From contig VSPE01000005.1 in NCBI GenBank assembly GCA_009775225.1, forward strand, positions 14,511 through 78,510: a stretch of DNA of 64,000 nt. The letters run 5' to 3'. Positions 49,836 through 59,225 of the stretch are shown here, piece by piece (position 1 is the first letter of the stretch; the number at the start of each line of letters is the position of its first letter). Source of the DNA: Muribaculaceae bacterium (lineage in GTDB: Bacteria; Bacteroidota; Bacteroidia; Bacteroidales; Muribaculaceae). The translations under genes and the position numbers were made by a program. Under the pieces are notes generated by a model. The model searched no databases, was not told the DNA's origin, and worked only from the letters and a program-made list of their open reading frames with translations.

Positions 49836-51275
49836 ATGACAGAACAAATCAAGGCGACTTTGCGCGATTACGCGTGGGCTCGCTGGACAGCATTGGTGCT
49901 TGTGGCATTGATGATGTTCTTCGCTTACATGTTTGTCGATGTAATGTCTCCGCTGCAGTCGCTTGTAGAGACAGAGCTTGGCTGGACCCCCGGAGCCTTC
50001 GGTTACTATGCCGGCGCGGAATATATTCTTAACGTGTTCGGCTTCCTCATCCTTGCCGGTATCATTCTCGACAAAATGGGCGTACGCTTTACCGGCACCC
50101 TCTCGGCATCGTTGATGCTTGTAGGTGCCTGCATCAAACTCTATGCCATAAGCAGTTACTTCGCCGGAACGGCGTTGGAGCAGTGGCTTTCTTCGTGGTG
50201 GGTAGAGATGCCCGGCAGCGCCAAACTTGCCGCTCTCGGCTTCATGGTATTCGGCTGTGGCTGCGAAATGGCAGGCATCACAGTCTCCAAGACACTTGCC
50301 AAATGGTTTGAAGGCCATGAAATGGCTCTTGCAATGGGACTTGAAATGGCCCTTGCACGAGTAGGCGTATGGGTTATATTCACCATATCGCCCCGCCTGG
50401 CTGACTGGATGGGCGAGCCGACCGTCGTTACACCTGTTGCATTTTGCACGGCTCTTCTGCTGATAGGCCTTATCTCCTATATTGTATTTACCTTTATGGA
50501 TGCAAAGCTCGACCGCGAAACGACAGCCGAGCGCATCGCTTCGGCCGATGAAACCGCAGAAGAGGAGTTCAAGATGAGCGACGTAGGTAAAATCTTATCC
50601 AGCAAGCTCTTCTGGATTATAGCACTGCTTTGCGTGCTGTATTACTCGGCAATCTTCCCCTTCCAGCGCTTTGCCACCAATATGCTTCAGTGTAACCTCG
50701 GCATGACAGAGAAGGCTGCTGCCGACATCTTCCGCTGGTTCCCGATTGGTGCAGCCGCGCTGACACCGTTCCTCGGCTATGCTCTCGACCGCTTCGGCAA
50801 GGGTGCGTCGATGCTCATAGGCGGAGCCGTACTCATGATTGTGTGCCACCTCACATTCGCACTTGTTCTTCCGGCCTATCCTCAGACATGGATTGCCTTT
50901 ACTGCAATCATCGTTCTCGGCATATCGTTCTCGCTTGTGCCTGCGTCACTTTGGCCTTCGGTGCCCAAAATCATGGAGGCCCGCTATCTCGGCTCTGCAT
51001 ACTCACTAATCTTCTGGGTGCAGAACATCGGCCTCGCACTCTTCCCCATCCTCATCGGCAACGTGCTCGAGTGGACTAACCCCGGTGTAACCAATCCTAT
51101 GAATTACAACTATACCGTGCCCATGCTTCTCTTTGCAAGCCTCGGTGTGCTTGCACTCTTCTTCGGTATCTGGCTCAAGGCCCTCAACGCCCGCAATCAC
51201 TACGGACTTGAAGAGCCTAACATAAAGAGCAAGACTGCCGTACTTGAGGCGGAAGCTCAGGAAGGCGACATATAA
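49836..51275 (+). CDS. Major facilitator superfamily transporter
   Basis: A 479-residue protein with about 12 hydrophobic segments. An MFS loop 2-3-like motif (ILDKMGVRFTG) sits after segment 2 and the equivalent second-half loop is GYALDRFGKGASM. A charged linker (about 225-250, DETAEEEFKM) divides the halves. It resembles the MFSD1-like bacterial group; substrate unknown. Followed by a perfect hairpin. Confidence 0.9.
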   Translation: MTEQIKATLRDYAWARWTALVLVALMMFFAYMFVDVMSPLQSLVETELGWTPGAFGYYAGAEYILNVFGFLILAGIILDKMGVRFTGTLSASLMLVGACIKLYAISSYFAGTALEQWLSSWWVEMPGSAKLAALGFMVFGCGCEMAGITVSKTLAKWFEGHEMALAMGLEMALARVGVWVIFTISPRLADWMGEPTVVTPVAFCTALLLIGLISYIVFTFMDAKLDRETTAERIASADETAEEEFKMSDVGKILSSKLFWIIALLCVLYYSAIFPFQRFATNMLQCNLGMTEKAAADIFRWFPIGAAALTPFLGYALDRFGKGASMLIGGAVLMIVCHLTFALVLPAYPQTWIAFTAIIVLGISFSLVPASLWPSVPKIMEARYLGSAYSLIFWVQNIGLALFPILIGNVLEWTNPGVTNPMNYNYTVPMLLFASLGVLALFFGIWLKALNARNHYGLEEPNIKSKTAVLEAEAQEGDI

Positions 51276-51298
51276 GCAAGTCATAAAAATCAATACAC

Positions 51299-51349
51299 AT
51301 AAAATACATTGGCCACTTGTTTTATAAACCAGTGGCCAATGTATTTTAT
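51299..51349. terminator. 19 bp perfect hairpin after the MFS gene
   Basis: The arm at 51299-51317 (ends CATTGGCCACT) pairs perfectly with 51331-51349 (begins AGTGGCCAATG), with a 13-base loop. AT-rich ends give T's on both strands, so it can act as a bidirectional terminator. Confidence 0.85.
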
Positions 51350-51380
51350 AGAATTTTTCAGACCGTAGTGCAGGATGATG

Positions 51381-51412
51381 TTTGCGAGAAATTGAAAAAA
51401 ATGTTACCTTTG
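51381..51412 (+). promoter_or_regulatory. Promoter of hpt-adk
   Basis: TTTG (51381-51384) and TACCTTTG (51405-51412) are spaced 20 bp apart. The ATG at 51434 follows 21 bases later. This places transcription start after the upstream in-frame codon at 51317 and supports the shorter protein. Confidence 0.8.
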
Positions 51413-51433
51413 CATAATTTATTTCTTATTGCA

Positions 51434-51976
51434 ATGAAACAAGTGACTTATGAGGGTTTGACTTTTCAGCCCTATATCTCAAAAGAAGAAATAGCCGCTC
51501 GCGTAGAAGAGATCGGCCAGCAAATAATGCGCGATTGCGCCGATAAAATGCCCCTGTTTGTGTGTGTGCTCAACGGGGCATTTCCTTTTGCCAGCGACCT
51601 TTTCAGAGCTGTTGAAGGCATTGATGCCGAGATTTCGTTTATACGCCTGAAGAGCTACGAAGGCACTGCATCGACCGGTGCCGTGAAGGAAGTTCTTGGC
51701 CTGAGCGACAATATTGAAGGACGCACAGTTATCGTAATTGAAGACATCGTAGATACCGGCAACACTATCTATCGCCTTGTGGAAGACCTGAAGAAGAAGA
51801 ACCCCGCCGACGTTAAGGTTGCGACACTTCTGTTCAAGCCCGACGCACTGGTGCGCCCCGTAAAGCCGGACTATGTAGGCTTCAGCATCCCCACAAAATT
51901 TATCATTGGCTATGGGCTTGACCTTAACGGCAAGGCCCGCAATCTTAACGACATATATATACTCAAAGAAGACTGA
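51434..51976 (+). CDS. hpt: Hypoxanthine phosphoribosyltransferase
   Basis: A 180-residue purine salvage enzyme that joins hypoxanthine or guanine to PRPP. The PRPP loop is VIVIEDIVDTGNT. CVLNGAFPFASDL and SYEGTASTG are family signatures. It starts MKQVTYEGLTFQPYIS. adk follows after 5 bp. Confidence 0.95.
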   Translation: MKQVTYEGLTFQPYISKEEIAARVEEIGQQIMRDCADKMPLFVCVLNGAFPFASDLFRAVEGIDAEISFIRLKSYEGTASTGAVKEVLGLSDNIEGRTVIVIEDIVDTGNTIYRLVEDLKKKNPADVKVATLLFKPDALVRPVKPDYVGFSIPTKFIIGYGLDLNGKARNLNDIYILKED

Positions 51977-51981
51977 CGAAA

Positions 51982-52554
51982 ATGAATATAGTAATTTTCG
52001 GCGCTCCGGGTAGCGGTAAAGGCACTCAGAGCGACAGACTTATTGCCGAATACGGCCTGCATCACATTTCTACCGGCGAGCTGCTCCGCAAGCATATAGC
52101 CGAAGGCACCCACCTTGGCAAGGTTGCCGATTCTTTTATCTCTCAAGGTCAGCTCATACCCGACGAGCTGATGATTGATGTGCTTCACGACCTTTTCCGC
52201 CAACATCCCGAGCATATTGCAAAGGGCGTGATTTTCGACGGGTTTCCCCGTACTATCGCGCAGGCCGAAGCTCTTTCGGAAATGCTAAAGGAATACAACA
52301 CTGAAGTGCACGCCGTAGTTGGGCTTGATGTCGACGAAGACGAGCTCATACGCCGCATGCTGCAGCGAGGCAAGGAAAGCGGCCGTGCCGATGACAATAT
52401 AGACACAATTACTAAACGACTGCAGGTATATCACAAGCAAACTGCGCCCCTTCGCGACTATTACACAAACAAGGGTTCCTTCCACCCGATAGACGGCAAC
52501 CGCACTGTCGACGAGATTTTTGACAGCATCAAGCTTGTTTTCTGCAACAAATAA
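51982..52554 (+). CDS. adk: Adenylate kinase
   Basis: A 190-residue enzyme interconverting ATP, AMP and ADP. P-loop GAPGSGKGT is at 7-15. GFPRTIAQAEAL and the DDNIDTITKRLQVY segment follow. The LID is the short type without zinc Cys. Downstream of hpt, probably one transcript. Confidence 0.96.
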   Translation: MNIVIFGAPGSGKGTQSDRLIAEYGLHHISTGELLRKHIAEGTHLGKVADSFISQGQLIPDELMIDVLHDLFRQHPEHIAKGVIFDGFPRTIAQAEALSEMLKEYNTEVHAVVGLDVDEDELIRRMLQRGKESGRADDNIDTITKRLQVYHKQTAPLRDYYTNKGSFHPIDGNRTVDEIFDSIKLVFCNK

Positions 52555-52563
52555 TGGTAAGAA

Positions 52564-52594
52564 TGGGTTTGAATTGTTGTATTATTCAGACCCA
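52564..52594 (+). terminator. Weak hairpin after adk
   Basis: TGGGTTTGAAT (52564-52574) pairs with ATTCAGACCCA (52584-52594) with one T-G wobble. No T-run follows, so termination is uncertain; it may only partly separate hpt-adk from the acyl-CoA synthetase gene. Confidence 0.4.
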
Positions 52595-52618
52595 CTCTAA
52601 ATCCACCTCCAAGCAACA

Positions 52619-54358
52619 ATGTACCGTTTCGAAGAACAATACAACAAAGCACCCTTTGACAATCTTCTGGAGATATATCGGGAGAGTTTTGCCGACCACT
52701 TTCCGTTGCCGGCTCTCACTGACTATATCTCAGGTAAGACTGTCACTTACGGCGACCTTGCGCGCCGCATAGCCCGCCTGCATCTGTTCTTTGAAATGGC
52801 CGGCGTGAAGCCCGGCGACAAAGTCGCGCTTCTCGGACGTAACACCCCAAACTGGGTTATAAGTTTCATGGGAGTGGTGACGTATGGCGCCGTAATAGTG
52901 CCGATACTTCACGACTTCAATGCTGCCGACAGTATGCACATCATCAATCACTCTGATGCCTGCATACTTTTTGTGAGCGACAGTATATTCTCGGCGCTCG
53001 ACTTCGATGCCATTCCTGAAGTAAGAGCGGTGGTGTCGCTCGACACACGCACCGTAATAGCGGAGCGCTCGCCTGTAAGGGTGTTCGGCAAAAGGCAGCC
53101 ACAGAGTCATAAATCCATTGTCGCCAACCTCACAAGATATTTCCGAAAACGCTACCCGGAGGGATTTTCTGCGCACGACATAAAGTATAAGACATTCTCA
53201 GGCGACAGTGTTGCTGTAATAAACTATACTTCAGGCACTACTGGCTTCTCCAAAGGCGTAATGCTCACTCTCGACAATCTGCGGGGAAATGTGGTGTTCG
53301 GTATTCGCTCCAACCTTCACTATCAGGGTTCGCGCGCGCTGTCGTTCCTGCCGTTGGCACATGCCTACGGTTGTGCGTTCGATATGCTGGTGCCGCTTGC
53401 CGTAGGCTCGCACGTGACATTGCTCGGCAAGACACCCACACCGGCATTGCTTCTCAAAGCCATGAAGCAGGTGAGGCCGTCGCTTATAATATGCGTGCCC
53501 CTCATACTTGAGAAGATATACCGCAAGATAGTAGTGCCGCAGATTACACGCAAGCCCATACGGTGGGTTCTTGCGCTACCGATGCTTGACAAGGCTGTTT
53601 ACAGCCTCATCCGAGCCAAGCTTGTCGATGCCTTCGGCGGAGCCTTTGAAGAAGTGATTGTAGGCGGAGCGGCGCTCAACCATGAGGTAGAGGAGTTTCT
53701 TGCCCGTATAAAGTTTCCCTTCACGGTCGGCTATGGCATGACCGAATGTGGGCCGCTGATAAGCTATTCGCCGTGGCGACGCTTCAGCCCGGACTCGGCA
53801 GGACGCACGCTTAAAGGAATTATGGAGGCACGCATACTCGAGGACGAAACCAAAGGTCTCGGGCCAAACGGTGAGCCTCAAGGCGAGATTATGGTGCGCG
53901 GCCTCAATGTGATGAAGGGCTACTACAAGAACCCGGAAGCCACAGAGGCTGCTCTTGACCATGACGGGTGGCTCCATACCGGCGATATGGGTTGGCTCGG
54001 AGAGCCGAATAACCGTACTATCAATATCAGAGGCCGCTACAAGACCATGATACTTACGGCCAACGGGCAGAATATCTATCCTGAAGAGATAGAGGCCAAG
54101 CTGAGCAACATGCCCTATGTGAGCGAGTGCCTGGTTGTGGAGCGCCACGGGCATCTGGTAGCGCTGTGCCACCCAGATGCCGATGAAGTTCTTCGCGACA
54201 GCCTCACCCCTTCGGGCTTGACCGAAGCAATGGAGCAGAACCGACGCACACTCAACAAAATTGTTGCGCCTTACGAACAGATACAGGCTATAGAAATTAT
54301 GCCTGACGAGTTCGAGAAGACTCCTAAGCGCTCCATTCGCCGTTTTCTGTATAAATAA
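52619..54358 (+). CDS. AMP-binding acyl-CoA synthetase, second copy
   Basis: A 579-residue adenylate-forming enzyme of the long-chain acyl-CoA synthetase type. Motifs are NYTSGTTGFSKGVM (A3), YGMTECGPLIS (A5), HTGDMGW (A7) and GRYKTMILTANGQNIYPEEIE (in part; A8/A10). The C-terminus FEKTPKRSIRRFLYK mirrors the copy at 7690-9351, and the same YGMTECGPLISY segment occurs in both. It follows adk and precedes priA by 12 bp. Substrate not decidable. Confidence 0.88.
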   Translation: MYRFEEQYNKAPFDNLLEIYRESFADHFPLPALTDYISGKTVTYGDLARRIARLHLFFEMAGVKPGDKVALLGRNTPNWVISFMGVVTYGAVIVPILHDFNAADSMHIINHSDACILFVSDSIFSALDFDAIPEVRAVVSLDTRTVIAERSPVRVFGKRQPQSHKSIVANLTRYFRKRYPEGFSAHDIKYKTFSGDSVAVINYTSGTTGFSKGVMLTLDNLRGNVVFGIRSNLHYQGSRALSFLPLAHAYGCAFDMLVPLAVGSHVTLLGKTPTPALLLKAMKQVRPSLIICVPLILEKIYRKIVVPQITRKPIRWVLALPMLDKAVYSLIRAKLVDAFGGAFEEVIVGGAALNHEVEEFLARIKFPFTVGYGMTECGPLISYSPWRRFSPDSAGRTLKGIMEARILEDETKGLGPNGEPQGEIMVRGLNVMKGYYKNPEATEAALDHDGWLHTGDMGWLGEPNNRTINIRGRYKTMILTANGQNIYPEEIEAKLSNMPYVSECLVVERHGHLVALCHPDADEVLRDSLTPSGLTEAMEQNRRTLNKIVAPYEQIQAIEIMPDEFEKTPKRSIRRFLYK

Positions 54359-54370
54359 GGGTTACATAAG

Positions 54371-56833
54371 ATGTATGCCAATGTAATCCTGCCTATGCCA
54401 CTCGACGGCACTTTCAGCTATGCCGTTCCCGCCGAGCTTGCGGATAAGACCGGGGTAGGATTTCGTGTGATAGTTCCGTTCGGGAAAAAGCATTATTATA
54501 CGGGGCTGATAGAGAGTCTGACAGCAGAGAAGCCAGACCACATCAACATACGCGAAATAGTAGATGTTCTGGACGACAAACCAATAGTGCGTCCCGAGCA
54601 GATACAGTTCTGGCGCTGGATGTCGGAATACTATCTATGCACTATAGGTGAGGTGTTCAAGGCCGCACTTCCGGCCGGGCTGAAGATAGAGAGCGAGACA
54701 CGCATATCTATCGACGAGCGTGCCACACCCGAGGATTTTGCAACGCTCGGCTCTGATGCGCTTGCCATGGTGGAATTTGTGCGCTCGCAAAACAGCGTGA
54801 CTCTCGATGCCGCGACCGCCAAGTCGGAGGTGCCGCGTGCAGGCGCAGTAATCACAGCTCTTATAGAAGATGGCATACTCAGTGTGAGCGAGAAACTCGT
54901 AGAGCGCTATCGGGCGGTGCGCAAACCATATGTGCGGCCTACTCTTGCACGCGGCGATGCTGCCGCCATGGAAGAGGCATTCAGAGTGTTGAAGCGCTCA
55001 CCGCGCCAAGAAGAAGCTCTTATGGCGTTGATAACTCTCTCGTCGTTCTACAAGACGGACACACCGCTTGTGGAGGTACCGCTTGACGTGCTTCTCGACC
55101 GCTCAGGCGTGACTCGCACTATAGTCAAAGGACTCGAGGAGCGCGGCTATGCCGAAATCTATAATAAGGAAATATCGCGGTTCAGCTCTTCGGGCGGCCC
55201 CTGTAAGGAGCTCCCGGCCTTATCGCCGGCACAGGATAAGGCGCTCGACCGCATACACATCGACTTCCGCGATAAAGATATAGTTCTTCTGCGTGGCGTT
55301 ACTGGCTCCGGAAAGACAGAGATTTACATTCACCTAATCGACTTTGTGCTGCGCGAAGGGCGTCAGGCGCTGTTTCTTGTGCCTGAGATAGCCCTTACGA
55401 CACAACTTACGCGGCGATTGCAGAGCGTGTTCGGCAAGCGGGTGGTCATATATCACTCCAAATTCAGTGACAACGAAAGAGTCGACATCTGGCGCCGCAT
55501 GCTTGAAAGCGACGAACCGTGTGTCGTAATAGGCGCTCGGTCGGCTGTATTTCTGCCGTTCGGGCGTCTGCGTCTTGTGATAGTAGACGAAGAGCATGAG
55601 GCGAGCTATAAGCAATACGACCCGGCACCGCGCTACAACGGGCGCGACGCCGCCGTGGTGCTGGCGTCGATACATAGGGCAAAAACACTCTATGGCAGCG
55701 CCACGCCGACCGTAGAGACATATTACAAGGCGCTCAACGGAAAATTCGGGCTTGTGGAACTCACCGAACGCTACGGCGATGCCCGTATGCCGTCGTTGGA
55801 TATAGTGAATATGAAATCCGAGCGAGGGCGGCGAGCCGTGAGCGGCTACTTCTCTCACCGATTGCTCGATGCCACGCTCGATGCAGTGAACCGCGGGCGT
55901 CAGGCTATATTATTCCATAACCGCCGTGGATATGCTCCGCTTGCCCGCTGCAAGATGTGTGCGTTTACGCCCAAATGCGACTTCTGCGATGTGTCGCTTA
56001 CATACCACAAGCGTACCAACCGGCTTGTATGCCACTACTGCGGTGCCGAATACGCAGTACCGCAGTTATGCCCCGAGTGCAAGGAACCCGCTATTGAAAT
56101 TGTGGGCTACGGCACCGAAAGGCTCGAAGATGAGATAAGCGCGAACTTCCGCGACCGACGCGTGCTGCGCATGGACCTCGACACCACGCGGAACAAAGAA
56201 GGCTACAGCCGTATCATCGACGAATTTTCGGCCCATAAAGCCGATATACTCGTAGGTACCCAGATGGTGACCAAAGGTCTTGACTTCGGCGACGTAGAGC
56301 TTGTGGGCGTGCTTAATGCTGATAGCCTTATCAATTTTCCCGACTTCCGCTCGGCCGAGCGAGCCTTCAACATGATAGAGCAGGTGGCCGGCAGAGCAGG
56401 GCGCCGCGACGGCAGCGGGCGCGTGATAGTGCAGACATACAATCCCGAAAGTCCGATACTCGCTTTTGCTGCCGCACATGATTATGAAGGCTTTTACAGG
56501 CATGAGCTTGAGGAGAGGCGTGCGTTCGGCTTCCCTCCGTTTACCCGTATAATCAATGTCTACCTCAAGCATCGCGATGTGGCGGTTGTGACTGAATGTG
56601 CGTCGAAGTTCTCGACCATGCTGCGTGCCACTTTCGGCAACAGGGTATCTCCGCCACAAGAGCCCGGAGTGTCGCGCGTCCAGGGTCTTTTCATACGCAA
56701 AATCATGCTGAAAATCGAGGCAAACGTGTCGATGAAGCGCGTAAAGGAGATACTCCGCCAAAGCTATGTGGAGCTTACTGCGTCGCCGCTTGCCCGCGGG
56801 CTGTCGGTATACTATGATGTAGACCCGGTATAA
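54371..56833 (+). CDS. priA: Primosomal protein N' (PriA helicase)
   Basis: An 820-residue DEAH-type helicase that restarts stalled forks. The N-terminal DNA-binding domain begins ANVILPMPLDGTFSYAVP. Walker A is GVTGSGKTE (about 308-316) and DEEH is Walker B. Two zinc modules are CKMCAFTPKCDFC and CHYCGAEY...CPEC. GRAGRRDGSG is motif VI. Its stop lies 8 bp from the stop of the convergent pectinase gene, with no obvious terminator between them. Confidence 0.96.
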   Translation: MYANVILPMPLDGTFSYAVPAELADKTGVGFRVIVPFGKKHYYTGLIESLTAEKPDHINIREIVDVLDDKPIVRPEQIQFWRWMSEYYLCTIGEVFKAALPAGLKIESETRISIDERATPEDFATLGSDALAMVEFVRSQNSVTLDAATAKSEVPRAGAVITALIEDGILSVSEKLVERYRAVRKPYVRPTLARGDAAAMEEAFRVLKRSPRQEEALMALITLSSFYKTDTPLVEVPLDVLLDRSGVTRTIVKGLEERGYAEIYNKEISRFSSSGGPCKELPALSPAQDKALDRIHIDFRDKDIVLLRGVTGSGKTEIYIHLIDFVLREGRQALFLVPEIALTTQLTRRLQSVFGKRVVIYHSKFSDNERVDIWRRMLESDEPCVVIGARSAVFLPFGRLRLVIVDEEHEASYKQYDPAPRYNGRDAAVVLASIHRAKTLYGSATPTVETYYKALNGKFGLVELTERYGDARMPSLDIVNMKSERGRRAVSGYFSHRLLDATLDAVNRGRQAILFHNRRGYAPLARCKMCAFTPKCDFCDVSLTYHKRTNRLVCHYCGAEYAVPQLCPECKEPAIEIVGYGTERLEDEISANFRDRRVLRMDLDTTRNKEGYSRIIDEFSAHKADILVGTQMVTKGLDFGDVELVGVLNADSLINFPDFRSAERAFNMIEQVAGRAGRRDGSGRVIVQTYNPESPILAFAAAHDYEGFYRHELEERRAFGFPPFTRIINVYLKHRDVAVVTECASKFSTMLRATFGNRVSPPQEPGVSRVQGLFIRKIMLKIEANVSMKRVKEILRQSYVELTASPLARGLSVYYDVDPV

Positions 56834-56841
56834 CGGATGCT

Positions 56842-59103
56842 CTACAAATCGCCGGCATCATAGTTCATGGATGCCTTCATCTGTTCGTTGGCAGGCATGA
56901 CTTCCGGAGCCTTTCCGCTCACCAGGACATCGACGAGACGCACGTCCTCAGGCGAGTAATTGCAGCGGAACACGCGCAAGGGAGCCTTCACAGCCACATT
57001 TTCGATGAGAAAATTATCTACAGTGTCGTGTGCGTTGCCGGCAATAATGCCGAGCGAAGATGCGCGCAGGCTGAGATTTCGCATCGTGATATTGCGGATT
57101 GTGCCGCGGGGATGTCCCTTATGCCCTTCAAGGTCGAAGAACTGGCGCCAAGGGAGAATTTCAATCATATTTCCGCATCGTCCGGAGATATTCTCAATAG
57201 TAATATTCTCGTAGGTCTGATAAGTGTCGGGGCGCATTTTCAGACGCAGCAGAGCACAATCGTTGTCGAGACGGCAGTTGCGAAGCACCACATCTGAGGC
57301 ATGGAAACATTCGCTGCCGAAAGTGAGTGTGCCGTGAAGATTAGGCCCGAATACACATCCTTCGACAAGCACATCGGTCACAGAATTGTTTTCATGTGAT
57401 AGATGCGCATCAACGCCTTTTCCGCCTTTTATGCACACACCATCGTCGTCGGTATCGAGAGTACAGCCGCGGATTGTCACACCATGACATCCGTCGAGGT
57501 CGATTGCATCGCTGCTGGGCGCGCGCACCGGCCTGGAGGGTGCGTAGATATAGCAGTTCTCGATAGTGAGATTGTTACACAGATAATAGTGCGAAGTCCA
57601 GAACGCTGAATTTATAAGCCTGACGCCGCGCACACGGGCGCCGTCGCAGCCCCACAGGAACAGCAGACGCGGGCGTCGCACCTCAAGATTAGTCCATTCA
57701 CGGCCTTTGGCCTCGGCTGCGGCTACGTTTTCCCAGAATTCTGTCCAGAATTTGAAGCCGTTGCCATCGATAGTTCCCGGGCCTTCTATGCGGAAGTCGT
57801 CGACATGGTACGCATTGACAAGAGCCGCATGATAGTATATGCTTCGCCCCTCCATTCGCGAGGGCTGGAGAGGGTAGTCGGTAATATTGTCGCTGCCCTT
57901 GAGTACCGCTCCGTGCTCAAGGCGAAGGCTTGTTCCAGGTTTGAAGAAAAGGGCACCGCTCATAAAGGTGCCTTGTGGCACAACAATTTCGCCGCCTCCG
58001 TCGGCTTCGGCGCGGTCAATCACAGCCTGAATTGCAGCCGTCTGTACCACGGTGCTATCGGCAGAAATTCCATAGTCGGTTATACGGTATTCTTTCACCG
58101 TTCCGGCATTTTTAAGTACGCGGTTTAGGAATGTCGCTACATAGTCTGTTGTGGTCTCGGCCCAAGGGTTAAAGAACCAAAAAGGATGTATCGGAGCACC
58201 TGTGCGGTGGCGTTCGGAGTATATTCCGAGAGAATCGTAGCGCGACACAAGTTCGTCGCAGCCGTCGCTATAGCGGGGCAGCTCGCTGTTTATGAAACAA
58301 ATCGGAGCGGAGCGCATGCTCACCCATTCGAGCGGCGATGCTTCATGCCAGTTTTCAGAAGCGTCGTCATATAAGCCTCCAAGCCATTTTGCATTGACCT
58401 GCAATTCATGTTTGGCCTCAAAATGGCTACGGGCATCGGCGATATTGGTCGTGGATACGAAGGAGGCAATGCCGTCGATGTTTATCACCGCCATAACGTC
58501 GCTTGACACACCTAAATATCCACCTTTGCCTTCATGTCGCTTTGAGCCGTTGGTTACTCCGGCCAACGTGGCAAGCTGAGCGCCTGCGCTGCACCCCGAA
58601 ACGGCTATCCGGCCGGCGTCTATGCCAAGCTTGCCGGCGTTCGCCCTTGCCCAGCGTATTGCGGCCTTCACATCGTGCAGCGCGGCCGGGTACAGCGCTT
58701 CGGGGATTAGACGATACTCAATGGGAATAGTCACATAACCTCGGCAGGCAATCTGAATGGCCATTGGCTCTTGCAGCGATTTGTCGCCCGAGTTCCAGCC
58801 ACCTCCGTGTATCATTATCAGAGCCGGATATATGGAGTCGTTGTCGGGCCTGAATACGTCGGCGTGCAGCTTCCGCTTGCCGTAAGGCGTGCGGGATAGA
58901 GTGGAGTACACCATGTCGCGGTGCGCCCGAATGTCCTGCGGCATGGCAGGCCTGAACACCGTGGCTTCGGAATGTTTGCGCAGCACTTTCTTTGCAGTGG
59001 AATACAGAGTGAAAGAAGTGTCGCGAGGTATTTCGCGTGCACCGGCTGCTATAGAGCACGATGCGAAGAGTATGGAGGCAAGTATGAGTGACAGTTTTTT
59101 CAT
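56842..59103 (-). CDS. Carbohydrate esterase - GH28 polygalacturonase fusion
   Basis: A 753-residue exported fusion starting at ATG 59103 (MKKLSLILASILF). The signal peptide may end at a non-canonical lipobox (FASC) or further on at AAGA. Residues about 60-335 are an alpha/beta hydrolase of the BD-FAE esterase type: oxyanion HGGGW (99-103), nucleophile Ser172 in GCSAG and a likely His306. About 338-753 are a GH28 right-handed beta-helix: SSDAIDLD (530-537), TDDDGVCIKG (551-560), LHGTLTFGSE and RLKMRP. Together they suggest attack on esterified pectin in the periplasm or at the surface. No SusC/SusD pair is adjacent. Confidence 0.88.
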   Translation of the reverse strand: MKKLSLILASILFASCSIAAGAREIPRDTSFTLYSTAKKVLRKHSEATVFRPAMPQDIRAHRDMVYSTLSRTPYGKRKLHADVFRPDNDSIYPALIMIHGGGWNSGDKSLQEPMAIQIACRGYVTIPIEYRLIPEALYPAALHDVKAAIRWARANAGKLGIDAGRIAVSGCSAGAQLATLAGVTNGSKRHEGKGGYLGVSSDVMAVINIDGIASFVSTTNIADARSHFEAKHELQVNAKWLGGLYDDASENWHEASPLEWVSMRSAPICFINSELPRYSDGCDELVSRYDSLGIYSERHRTGAPIHPFWFFNPWAETTTDYVATFLNRVLKNAGTVKEYRITDYGISADSTVVQTAAIQAVIDRAEADGGGEIVVPQGTFMSGALFFKPGTSLRLEHGAVLKGSDNITDYPLQPSRMEGRSIYYHAALVNAYHVDDFRIEGPGTIDGNGFKFWTEFWENVAAAEAKGREWTNLEVRRPRLLFLWGCDGARVRGVRLINSAFWTSHYYLCNNLTIENCYIYAPSRPVRAPSSDAIDLDGCHGVTIRGCTLDTDDDGVCIKGGKGVDAHLSHENNSVTDVLVEGCVFGPNLHGTLTFGSECFHASDVVLRNCRLDNDCALLRLKMRPDTYQTYENITIENISGRCGNMIEILPWRQFFDLEGHKGHPRGTIRNITMRNLSLRASSLGIIAGNAHDTVDNFLIENVAVKAPLRVFRCNYSPEDVRLVDVLVSGKAPEVMPANEQMKASMNYDAGDL

Positions 59104-59109
59104 GACAGG

Positions 59110-59117
59110 CAAATTTA
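59110..59117 (-). promoter_or_regulatory. TAnnTTTG element at the esterase-GH28 start
   Basis: Reverse-strand TAAATTTG ends 6 bases before the ATG at 59103. If active, the mRNA would be nearly leaderless. No -33 partner is visible. Confidence 0.4.
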
Positions 59118-59225
59118 GCGATTATCTGCGGCATTAGAAAATATGACTACGCCAAAGGCAAACATTTTAACGCAAGTATCTGTTTTGTATATATTGCTTT
59201 GATTTATAACCCCATTTATGATTGT

